In this document: in pieces, positions 8,074 through 13,078 of the stretch
Numbering within the stretch: the first letter of the stretch is position 1
How the letters are laid out: the number at the start of each line of letters is the position of its first letter
From: Candidatus Nanoanaerosalina archaeon
GTDB taxonomy: Archaea; Nanohalarchaeota; Nanosalinia; Nanosalinales; Nanoanaerosalinaceae
NCBI GenBank assembly: GCA_022729275.1
Contig: JALDAH010000022.1
Span: forward strand, 1-13,078
Direction: 5' to 3'
DNA: 13,078 nucleotides
Position numbers and translations under genes: made by a program
The notes under the pieces: model-generated
Databases searched by the model: none
What the model was told of the DNA's origin: nothing
What the model saw: only the letters and a program-made list of their open reading frames with translations

Positions 8074-8169
8074 TATCGTTTGATATAAAGAACGATATTT
8101 CTTTTTATCGTTTAATATATAGAACGATATATTATTATATCGTTCGACCAATAGAACGAAATTTCCATC
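8074..8169. repeat. Three tandem 32-bp palindromic repeats (TATCGTT-N10-AACGATA)
   Basis: TATCGTT begins at 8074, 8106 and 8138, an exact 32-bp period. In each copy the inverse arm lies 10 bp further on: AACGATA at 8091 and 8123, and the imperfect AACGAAA at 8155. The result is six alternating inverted half-sites spaced 17, 15, 17, 15 and 17 bp. The ten bases between the arms and the eight after them vary between copies, while the arms and the AGAACGA block are kept, so the dyad appears to be the selected element. A 32-bp period is close to three helical turns, which would place bound dimers on one face of the DNA. As RNA, each copy could form a 7-bp hairpin. The array sits between two gene ends, so it is not an obvious promoter operator. 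Confidence 0.85.
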
Positions 8170-8190
8170 ACATATTTATGAACATCCGAT

Positions 8191-8202
8191 AAAAAAAAAA
8201 AA
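8191..8202 (-). terminator. Poly-T terminator of the DUF285 lipoprotein gene
   Basis: Twelve A on the plus strand read as T12 on the minus strand, starting 8 bp after the TGA at 8212-8210. Archaeal RNA polymerase terminates at such oligo-T runs without needing a hairpin. Confidence 0.6.
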
Positions 8203-8209
8203 TTACAAC

Positions 8210-9121
8210 TCAATATGGATCGCAGTGTTCAAATTCAGGCCACTTCTCTTCATTGTCTTCAATACCTGAATCTGTCGCAAAACCTTCACATTCTTCCACA
8301 TTGCTTGTGTCCCAATCACTTACATCTTGCTCAAAACTTTCAGCCATAAAAAACATATCACTCATGTCTTCGACATTGCCTGTATCCCAATCACCTATAT
8401 CCTGATTGAAACTTACAGCACCCCAAAACATCCTGCTCATATCATCGACCCTGCCTGTATCCCAATCACCTATATCCTGATCGAAATTATCAGCCCATTG
8501 AAACATACCCGCCATTTTTCCAACATTAGAAGTATCCCAGTCACCTATATCTTGATTGAACTCCTCAGCACTTTTAAACATTAAATACATGTTATTGACA
8601 TTGCTTGTATCCCAGTCACCTATATCCTGGTTGAAACTTTCAGCACCATCAAACAAAGCTCTCATATCTTCAACGTTGCTTGTATCCCAGTCACCTATAT
8701 CCTGGTTGAAACTTTCAGCATCCCAAAACATCCTGCTCATATCATCGACTTTGTCCATATCCCAACCACTGATGTCTTGATTGAATTCTTCAGCATCTGC
8801 AAACATACCTGTCATATCTTCTACATTGCTAACGTCTGCATTTTCTAGATCGTATTCAGAAACGTTTGTTCCCTCCGCTATATCCCCTGTATCACACTGG
8901 GCAACACCTTCAAAGAACAAGCCATCCTGAATACTGTAGCCACATCTACCAGTCTCTATCAATAATTCATCTGCATCTTCTTCATCTTCGATTGGTGTTG
9001 TTTCTTCTTCAGTTTCATCGTCTTCCGCAGGAACTGTTTCCTCTCCGTTTCCTCCTATACAACCAGAAAAAACTATTACAAAAACAAGACCGAAAATCAG
9101 AAAGATATGTTTGTTCTCCAT
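8210..9121 (-). CDS. Surface lipoprotein with seven BspA-like (DUF285) repeats
   Basis: The protein is exported and lipid-anchored. It has a signal peptide ending in FSGCIGG, with the Cys at about residue 20 as the lipidation site, then an acidic low-complexity linker (EETVPAEDDETEEETTP). A two-cysteine segment follows (GRCGYSIQDG with VAQCDTGD). Next come seven 25-residue repeats of consensus D-T-S-N-V-x-D-M-x-x-M-F-x-x-A-E-S-F-N-Q-D-I-G-D-W, a degenerate eighth, and a tail ending in EHCDPY. These are BspA-type leucine-rich-repeat units (PF03382-like), known from bacterial adhesins; a binding or adhesion role here is inference. I place the start at 9121, not at the in-frame ATG at 9145, because that ATG overlaps the TATA box and the second lipoprotein aligns from 9121. 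The protein is about 303 residues and very acidic. Confidence 0.85.
   Translation of the reverse strand: MENKHIFLIFGLVFVIVFSGCIGGNGEETVPAEDDETEEETTPIEDEEDADELLIETGRCGYSIQDGLFFEGVAQCDTGDIAEGTNVSEYDLENADVSNVEDMTGMFADAEEFNQDISGWDMDKVDDMSRMFWDAESFNQDIGDWDTSNVEDMRALFDGAESFNQDIGDWDTSNVNNMYLMFKSAEEFNQDIGDWDTSNVGKMAGMFQWADNFDQDIGDWDTGRVDDMSRMFWGAVSFNQDIGDWDTGNVEDMSDMFFMAESFEQDVSDWDTSNVEECEGFATDSGIEDNEEKWPEFEHCDPY
8312..8836 (-). repeat. Seven tandem 75-bp coding repeats within the DUF285 lipoprotein
   Basis: Repeat units start at 8836, 8761, 8686, 8611, 8536, 8461 and 8386, each 75 bp with no indels. Some copies are near-identical at the DNA level: a 45-bp stretch at 8601-8645 recurs exactly at 8676-8720, and 28 bp around the VDDMSRMF codons are shared by the second and sixth copies. 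This indicates recent duplication or gene conversion, and copy number may vary between strains. Confidence 0.85.
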
Positions 9122-9144
9122 AAAATAATCTTGAGAGTTTTTCA

Positions 9145-9153
9145 TATTTTAAA
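9145..9153 (-). promoter_or_regulatory. TATA box of the DUF285 lipoprotein gene
   Basis: TTTAAAATA on the minus strand is centred about 28 bp upstream of the ATG at 9121. The same box with the same spacing precedes the 12095 lipoprotein gene. The upstream in-frame ATG at 9145 overlaps this box and so is unlikely to be translated. Confidence 0.6.
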
Positions 9154-9184
9154 CTTGGTTTTTCATGGTTGATTTGAAAAATTT

Positions 9185-9202
9185 AAACCGTGAATCCGGT
9201 TT
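9185..9202 (-). terminator. Possible hairpin terminator after the ten-cysteine protein gene
   Basis: AAACCG at 9185-9190 pairs with CGGTTT at 9197-9202 around a 6-base loop. On the minus strand the hairpin is followed by AAATTTTT. It lies about 30 bp beyond the stop at 9233, so it could end that transcript before the next promoter. Confidence 0.3.
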
Positions 9203-9232
9203 TTCAGGTCAGATCATATCTTCGATCAGTAT

Positions 9233-9904
9233 TCACCTTCCACCAAGCTCATCGTGGACTTCTTCAGCTTTCTCAACCCATTTTTCTCCACAGATACCTG
9301 TATCGTCTAGGACAAAGTCTTCAGAACCTGATTTACTGTACCATGTATCAATTTTTAATCCGGATGCATCTTCAAGTTCTTCGAGATCACAGCTTCCTTT
9401 TCTATCTTCCATAATACGATGAATTCGTTCTTCTACTGCTTGAACTAAATCTTCGCCGTCCTCAAACTCTTCAAATTCTCCAGGAAATTCGTGGAGGGTA
9501 AAGTATTCACACATTTTTTCTCTGCATAAATCAGCGTCAAGCGGCTCTCCATCAACTTCACATTCCTCATCCTCAAGCATGTGGAAACAAAAAATACCGT
9601 CCTCACAGAAAGAGTCGTAACCCTGTTCATAAAGAGTTACCACTGCTCCATCACTTATCACGTCATAGCTAAAAGTTTTTGTACAGTACTCAACTGTTTC
9701 TGAAAGAACTATTAAATCTTCCCTTTTCTCTAATGGACACAAACTCTGGCATTCAAGTTCTATATCCTTCTTTGAAATAGAATAGGGTCCAGAACCAGGT
9801 GGAGGAAACTGTGAAGCATAGATAATTTCTTTTACTAATAAAACCACAGGTATAACAAGCAATAAAATCAGAACAGAAGATACAACCACTTTTTTTGAAA
9901 CCAT
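9233..9904 (-). CDS. Membrane-anchored extracytoplasmic protein with ten cysteines, family unknown
   Basis: This 223-residue protein has a short basic N-terminus (MVSKK) and one strong hydrophobic helix at about 6-25 (VVVSSVLILLLVIPVVLLVK), with no lipobox or clear cleavage site. It is therefore probably N-terminally anchored with the rest outside the cell. The outer part holds ten cysteines, often in close pairs (CQSLC, FCEDGIFC, LCREKMC), plus single ones near the end (GSCDLEE, GICGEKW), an even number suited to disulphides. The C-terminal third is strongly acidic (FPGEFEEFEDGED). No catalytic motif is recognised. The ATG at 9904 is supported by a TATA-like sequence about 26 bp upstream. 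It lies between the DUF285 lipoprotein and the CYTH gene, from which it is divergent. It is probably a surface protein, and its function cannot be told from sequence. Confidence 0.65.
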   Translation of the reverse strand: MVSKKVVVSSVLILLLVIPVVLLVKEIIYASQFPPPGSGPYSISKKDIELECQSLCPLEKREDLIVLSETVEYCTKTFSYDVISDGAVVTLYEQGYDSFCEDGIFCFHMLEDEECEVDGEPLDADLCREKMCEYFTLHEFPGEFEEFEDGEDLVQAVEERIHRIMEDRKGSCDLEELEDASGLKIDTWYSKSGSEDFVLDDTGICGEKWVEKAEEVHDELGGR

Positions 9905-9925
9905 GTCAAAAAATTGTTAAAGACG

Positions 9926-9935
9926 TAATAAAAAT
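9926..9935 (-). promoter_or_regulatory. TATA-like box for the ten-cysteine protein gene
   Basis: TTTTTATTAC on the minus strand is centred about 26 bp upstream of the ATG at 9904. It lies in a divergent intergenic region shared with the CYTH gene promoter. Confidence 0.4.
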
Positions 9936-9996
9936 TTTAACTCCGGTCCAGAAGATTTTTTTTCTTTTAATTTTCCTACTTTTTCCTATTTCAACG

Positions 9997-10004
9997 TTTT
10001 AAAA
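9997..10004 (+). promoter_or_regulatory. TATA box for the CYTH gene
   Basis: TTTTAAAA is centred about 26 bp upstream of the ATG at 10027, with no Shine-Dalgarno sequence between them. The surrounding sequence is rich in T and A runs. Confidence 0.45.
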
Positions 10005-10026
10005 ACCTTTTTTTAAAAAAGGGTTT

Positions 10027-10590
10027 ATGGGTGAAGAAGTAGAGATCCGTGTCAGGATAAAAAATCCTGGAGAAGCCGCAAAAAAACTTGGAGAAAAAGC
10101 TGTTTTTAAGGAAGAAATCAAACAGGAGGACATCTATTTCACACCCGAGCAAAAAGATTTTTTCGAGGAAAAACCGACAGATAAGTACCTGAGAATAAGG
10201 AAAACTGTATATCAGGACAAGAAAACAAATGAGATAGGTTTCCACCAATGTTATTTCGAGGAAGATGGTTCTCTGCTTTACACAGAGGAACACGAGACAG
10301 AGATAGAGGATTCAAAGAAGATGACAGAGCTCCTTGAAAAACTGGGTTACAGGGTGAAGGTTAGAGTAACAAAGAAAAGAAGAATCTACCGGTACAAAGG
10401 TTTTGAACTTGTCCTTGATAAAATCGAAGAACTTGGAAGCTTTCTAGAGGTCGAAGCAAGGGAAGAAGTAATAGGAAAGCCCGAGAAAAAGAAAAAGAAG
10501 TGTTTCCAAATACTTGAAGATTTTGATCTGAACTGGGAAAAGGCTATGGATGATGGATATCCTGATATGTTGCTAGAAAAAAGAGGGTGA
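10027..10590 (+). CDS. CYTH-domain protein (class IV adenylate cyclase/ThTPase-like)
   Basis: This 187-residue protein has the CYTH layout. It opens with an E-x-E-x-(K/R) motif, here E4-V-E6-I-R8, and then QEDIYFTPEQKDF. The substrate-binding basic strand KYLRIRKTVY follows, then alternating acidic strands (EEHETEIED), VTKKRRIYRYKGFELVLDKI and GSFLEVEARE. CYTH enzymes form a beta-tunnel that binds triphosphates with divalent metal; members include CyaB adenylate cyclase and thiamine triphosphatase. The usual Lys of ExExK is Arg here. The order of elements and the 'ELGSFLEVE' strand match the archaeal CyaB-like group, but the substrate cannot be deduced. The gene is monocistronic with its own TATA box, and it ends facing the methyltransferase gene. 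Confidence 0.8.
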   Translation: MGEEVEIRVRIKNPGEAAKKLGEKAVFKEEIKQEDIYFTPEQKDFFEEKPTDKYLRIRKTVYQDKKTNEIGFHQCYFEEDGSLLYTEEHETEIEDSKKMTELLEKLGYRVKVRVTKKRRIYRYKGFELVLDKIEELGSFLEVEAREEVIGKPEKKKKKCFQILEDFDLNWEKAMDDGYPDMLLEKRG

Positions 10591-10655
10591 TACCTTTTGA
10601 TCTTATAGTTTATATGTGAATTAAATAATGGAAAGAAAGTCTTCTCCTGATAATT

Positions 10656-10667
10656 AAAAAATTTTTT
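10656..10667. terminator. Symmetric A6T6 tract between convergent genes
   Basis: Six A are followed by six T, giving an oligo-T run on both strands. The tract lies between the stop of the CYTH gene (10590) and that of the methyltransferase (10739), so it could end both transcripts in the archaeal manner. The rest of the 148-bp gap is AT-rich and holds nothing else I can support. Confidence 0.4.
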
Positions 10668-10738
10668 GATAATAAAAATTTCCAAGGTTTTGTCGGAAAT
10701 ATTTCTCCTTGTTGACCAACTCTGTAAAATCTGTTTCA

Positions 10739-11485
10739 TTAGTTGTTTTTCTTGATACCAACTACCCTGTAAAAGAAATCTTTGTCGATATCTAGTTCGT
10801 TAGTATTCTCACCGTAGATTTTTTCAACCTCGAAACCAACTTTCTCCATCTTTGAAAGAAGATTCTTGTGTTTTATTATCATTGACTTGGTTGAGTAAAC
10901 TTCGAAGTCCTCTTCAACCGTATCCACGTTCACGACGTTGAAACCTATGGACTCATTTTTGTAGTCAAGAACGTAGAAAAAAACTTCTCCGTCCTCGAAT
11001 CTAACAGGGAAAAACCTTATCTTTTTATCCAGCAGTAGATCATGATTCCTCTGTCCAACAATAATGACACCGCCTTCCTCCAGTACCGAGTACATTTCTT
11101 CCAAAGCTTTCTCCAGCTCTTCATCGTTTTCAAGGTGGGAAAGCGAATTGCCAAGGCACAGAACCAGGTCGTAACTTTTATCAAATTCTTCTCTTAGCTA
11201 CAGAAAGTTAACCTGATAGAAACTTGTGTCTAAACCTCTCTCCTCTGCTTTTTTCCTTGCTTTTTCAAGCATCGAACCCGATATATCCGAACCTGTACCT
11301 GAAATACCAAACTCTTCATCAAGAAGTATCAAGTGGTTTCCTGTACCACAGGCGCAGTCCAGCACTTTTTCAAATCCGCCGTGTTTCGAGAAAATGTGTT
11401 CGAAAAAATTTTTCTCCTTTTGCTCTCTTTCATCAGCCCAGGCCAGATTATCGTATACACTGGAAATATCCTCGTAAAAATCCAT
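10739..11485 (-). pseudogene. Class I SAM-dependent methyltransferase interrupted by one in-frame TAG
   Basis: From the ATG at 11485 the frame reads MDFYEDISSVYDNLAWADE, a typical lead-in of small-molecule SAM methyltransferases. Motif I follows (VLDCACGTGNH, residues 41-51), then D67 in GSDISGSML. TAG at 11200-11198 falls at codon 96, just after FYQVNFL. The same frame goes straight on with LREEFDKSYDLVLCLGNSLS, HLENDEE and VLEEGGVIIVGQRN, which are motifs IV-VI of the same fold, and ends at TAA 10741-10739. Rejoined, it would be about 248 residues with no other lesion. The substrate is unknown; the family includes glycine and other small-molecule N-methyltransferases. The change could be a CAG-to-TAG nonsense mutation, a sequencing error, or suppressed readthrough. 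The ATG at 11104 gives only the C-terminal half. Confidence 0.75.
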
Positions 11486-11507
11486 GTAAGATAATTACCG
11501 AAAGATG

Positions 11508-11518
11508 TTTTAAATATA
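11508..11518 (-). promoter_or_regulatory. TATA box for the interrupted methyltransferase gene
   Basis: TATATTTAAAA on the minus strand is centred about 27 bp upstream of the ATG at 11485. The promoter appears intact, so the interrupted gene is probably still transcribed. Confidence 0.5.
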
Positions 11519-11606
11519 AGCAGTATTGATAGATTAGACCTAAATCACCAAACATTGAAGTTTTATCATCTTCATCGCCTTCATATTCGGCCGGTGTTGT
11601 TTCGTC

Positions 11607-12095
11607 TTATGGATCTTCTGTACTCGTCCAACCCATATCTTCTAGAGCCGGTATCTCGCATCCTCTTACTGTCGCAACATAATCATCATGAGGACAGCTC
11701 ATGTATGCTACGCTTCTTGGGCAATCAATCATTTCATCAGCCTGTTCCCTCGCGGATTCAAGGTCTTCTCTGCATAGTTCGGGTATTTCCTCCTCTTGAA
11801 CCTTTGTCCACCCTCTATCTTCAAGCTCAGAAACAACACATCCATCATCCAGACCAGCTCCAAAATTCTCGTCAGGACAACCCATAACAACATTCACTAT
11901 CTCACAGTCTTCAGCATCATCTACAACTTCTTCCCTAACATATGTCAGTTCTTCACTGCAAGTCAAATTTTCAGGCTCTAAACCTATATCCTCTTCATCA
12001 TCGGGAATGAATCCTTCTTCTGTTCCACCTATACAACCAGAAAAAACTATCACAAAAACAAGACTTAAAACCAGAAAGATATGTTTGTTTCCCAT
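11607..12095 (-). CDS. Acidic lipoprotein with a duplicated four-cysteine domain
   Basis: This 162-residue protein starts MGNKHIFLVLSLVF with lipobox FSGCIGG, so it is exported and lipid-anchored at the Cys near residue 20. After an acidic linker come two copies of a module of about 50 residues: C-x-E-(E/D)-L-x5-RE, then D-x-x-D-C, then a (M/V)xCP(D/H)(E/D) segment, then GC-x-(I/V)-x-x-LED-x-GWT. Each copy keeps four cysteines and the ending LED(R/M)GWT, which points to internal duplication of a disulphide-stabilised domain. The family is not recognised. The promoter and signal-peptide DNA match the DUF285 lipoprotein gene almost exactly. The gene ends with TAA at 11609-11607. In the same frame beyond it the DNA reads DETTPAEYEGDEDD, like a lipoprotein linker, so the C-terminus may once have been longer. 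Confidence 0.75.
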   Translation of the reverse strand: MGNKHIFLVLSLVFVIVFSGCIGGTEEGFIPDDEEDIGLEPENLTCSEELTYVREEVVDDAEDCEIVNVVMGCPDENFGAGLDDGCVVSELEDRGWTKVQEEEIPELCREDLESAREQADEMIDCPRSVAYMSCPHDDYVATVRGCEIPALEDMGWTSTEDP

Positions 12096-12117
12096 AAAAA
12101 ATTTTGTGAGCTGATCA

Positions 12118-12126
12118 TATTTTAAA
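12118..12126 (-). promoter_or_regulatory. TATA box of the four-cysteine lipoprotein gene
   Basis: TTTAAAATA is centred about 27 bp upstream of the ATG at 12095, only a few bases after the stop of the radical SAM gene. The box and its flank (AAGTTTAAAATATGA) match the promoter of the 9121 gene. The lipoprotein therefore probably has its own transcript even though the gene upstream ends 33 bp away. Confidence 0.6.
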
Positions 12127-12128
12127 CT

Positions 12129-13078
12129 TTATATCAGGTCCCTTATGCACTGATATTTTGCCTGTCTCATAACCCAGCACCCTCCATAACAATTGTATTT
12201 CTCGTCACATTTCGAGCATCTACTGTCTTCTTTGAGTATCTTGTTAGTCCTGTATTTTTCGAATCTTTTCTGCCAAATATTTTTGAAGCTTTCCTCCCTG
12301 ATGTTTCCCTCGATAAATTTTTCTGTGTCAGGCATTTCAGGACATCCTCTGACGTTGCCTTCCACCCCTATACAGCATGCGTTGATCCCAACAGGACATA
12401 AGTTAGGTCTATTCCGGATATTTTCTTCCTTTTCTCCAAGGTATGGTAGGTTCTCTCCTATTTTTATGTTCACCGAATCAGTGTTTTCAATAAACTCGAA
12501 AAGTTTTCTGAAATGGTCTTTATCGGGAAAAAGCTGTTCATCTTTTCCCCTTCCGATAGGCATCAACGGGTTTATCCTCCAGTTTTTAATTTCCAGCTCG
12601 ATAAGGTGTTTTTTTATATCTTCCAGTTCATCGATGTTAGTCTTTGTTACCGTTGTCGACGCCATCAATACAGGTATTTTTCGTTCTTTTAACAATTCAA
12701 GGGCTTCTGTAGCTTTCTGGAAGCTTAAATCGTTGTTTTTTATACTGTTGTGAGTCTCCTTTTTGCCGTCAAGGCTAATCTGGACCGAATGAACTTTGTT
12801 TTGGAGCTTGTCCGCTGTTTCCTGATCGACAAAGAAACCGTTTGTGGCTAAACCTGTCTTCACATTTTTACTTTCTGCGTGTTCCAGTATCCGGAATATG
12901 TCTTCTCTTAGCAGTGGTTCTCCTCCGGTTATAGAAAGAAAACCTGAACCAATTTCTGACATAGTATTGATAAATTCCTTTACCTCTTCCGTGTCCAGTC
13001 TGTCTTCGTAGTTTTCCTCTGTAGCTCCGCAGTGCTCGCAGTTAAGATTACATTCTCTTGTGCTGTCCCAGGTCACCA
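12129..13078 (-). CDS. Radical SAM/SPASM-domain protein (5' end outside window)
   Basis: The visible 316 codons begin TWDSTRECNLNCEHCGATEE, with the CxxxCxxC motif that binds the SAM-cleaving [4Fe-4S] cluster. ITGGEPLL (SAM-binding GGEP), GLATNGFF and HSVQISLDG follow, the strands of the radical SAM barrel. The C-terminal part is a SPASM-type auxiliary cluster domain: CPVGINACCIGVEG, GNVRGCPEMP, then CSKCDEKYNCYGGC and a last Cys in KYQC. SPASM enzymes modify peptides or small proteins, or build cofactors. No precursor peptide or partner gene is visible in this window to decide which. The leftmost candidate start is a GTG at 13076, but such proteins usually have 5-20 residues before the TWD strand, so the true start probably lies outside. 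It ends in TAA at 12131-12129. Confidence 0.85.
   Translation of the reverse strand, partial: VTWDSTRECNLNCEHCGATEENYEDRLDTEEVKEFINTMSEIGSGFLSITGGEPLLREDIFRILEHAESKNVKTGLATNGFFVDQETADKLQNKVHSVQISLDGKKETHNSIKNNDLSFQKATEALELLKERKIPVLMASTTVTKTNIDELEDIKKHLIELEIKNWRINPLMPIGRGKDEQLFPDKDHFRKLFEFIENTDSVNIKIGENLPYLGEKEENIRNRPNLCPVGINACCIGVEGNVRGCPEMPDTEKFIEGNIREESFKNIWQKRFEKYRTNKILKEDSRCSKCDEKYNCYGGCWVMRQAKYQCIRDLI

Noticed and set aside
8074..8169. CRISPR array
   Set aside because: Units abut with only about 8 bp of variable sequence, too short for spacers, there are only three copies, and no cas gene is present.
9122..9145. ATG at 9145 as start of the DUF285 lipoprotein
   Set aside because: It overlaps the TATA box that is conserved with the 12095 gene, and the paralogous signal peptide aligns from the ATG at 9121.
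10386..10739. Minus-strand open frame across the end of the CYTH gene
   Set aside because: It overlaps the well-supported CYTH coding region and spans the A6T6 terminator-like tract.
1229..11200. General reassignment of TAG to a sense codon
   Set aside because: TAG is the natural end of the AddA-like gene at 1419; reading through adds about 24 Tyr/Phe/Ile-rich residues with no domain. Another interrupted gene here uses TAA instead.

Overview
The window looks like an AT-rich archaeal chromosome, probably from a small-genome, host-associated (DPANN-type) lineage. The archaeal call rests on three things. At least nine start codons have an AT-rich TATA-like box centred about 25-28 bp upstream and no Shine-Dalgarno sequence, the layout of leaderless archaeal transcripts. 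Two lipoproteins carry the archaeal-style lipobox FSGCIGG. A putative secreted protein is rich in N-X-S/T sequons. The lineage assignment is inference, because there is no rRNA or tRNA gene to confirm it.

Layout. 1-1360 is a graveyard of broken genes: a secreted, sequon-rich protein stopped by an in-frame TAA after its signal peptide, an unrecognised gene with a frameshift and an ATA where its start should be, and a Nudix hydrolase remnant with an in-frame TAG that runs into the last codons of a VOC/glyoxalase-type gene. 1419-6793 is a two-gene operon overlapping by ATGA. It encodes an AddB-like protein (degenerate helicase plus PD-(D/E)XK nuclease) followed by an AddA-like UvrD-family helicase-nuclease. 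Together they should form a double-strand-break end-processing complex. 7051-8015 holds two divergent membrane-protein genes, one with two TM segments and one of the YIP1 type. Between the convergent genes at 8016-8209 lies the most unusual non-coding structure: three exact-period 32-bp copies of a palindrome, TATCGTT-N10-AACGATA.

8210-9904 carries two surface proteins: a lipoprotein with seven 25-residue BspA/DUF285-type repeats and a membrane-anchored protein with ten cysteines. 10027-10590 is a CYTH-domain triphosphate-binding enzyme. 10739-11485 is a class I SAM methyltransferase interrupted by a single in-frame TAG. 11607-12095 is a second lipoprotein with a duplicated four-cysteine module. 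It shares its promoter and signal-peptide DNA almost exactly with the DUF285 lipoprotein. 12129-13078 is a radical SAM/SPASM protein running off the right edge.

Two themes emerge. One is a modular surface-lipoprotein repertoire built by joining the same promoter and export leader to unrelated mature domains. The other is repeated gene decay by point nonsense mutations, with TAA and TAG both involved. The decay fits genome erosion, but sequencing error or strain variation could produce some of it.
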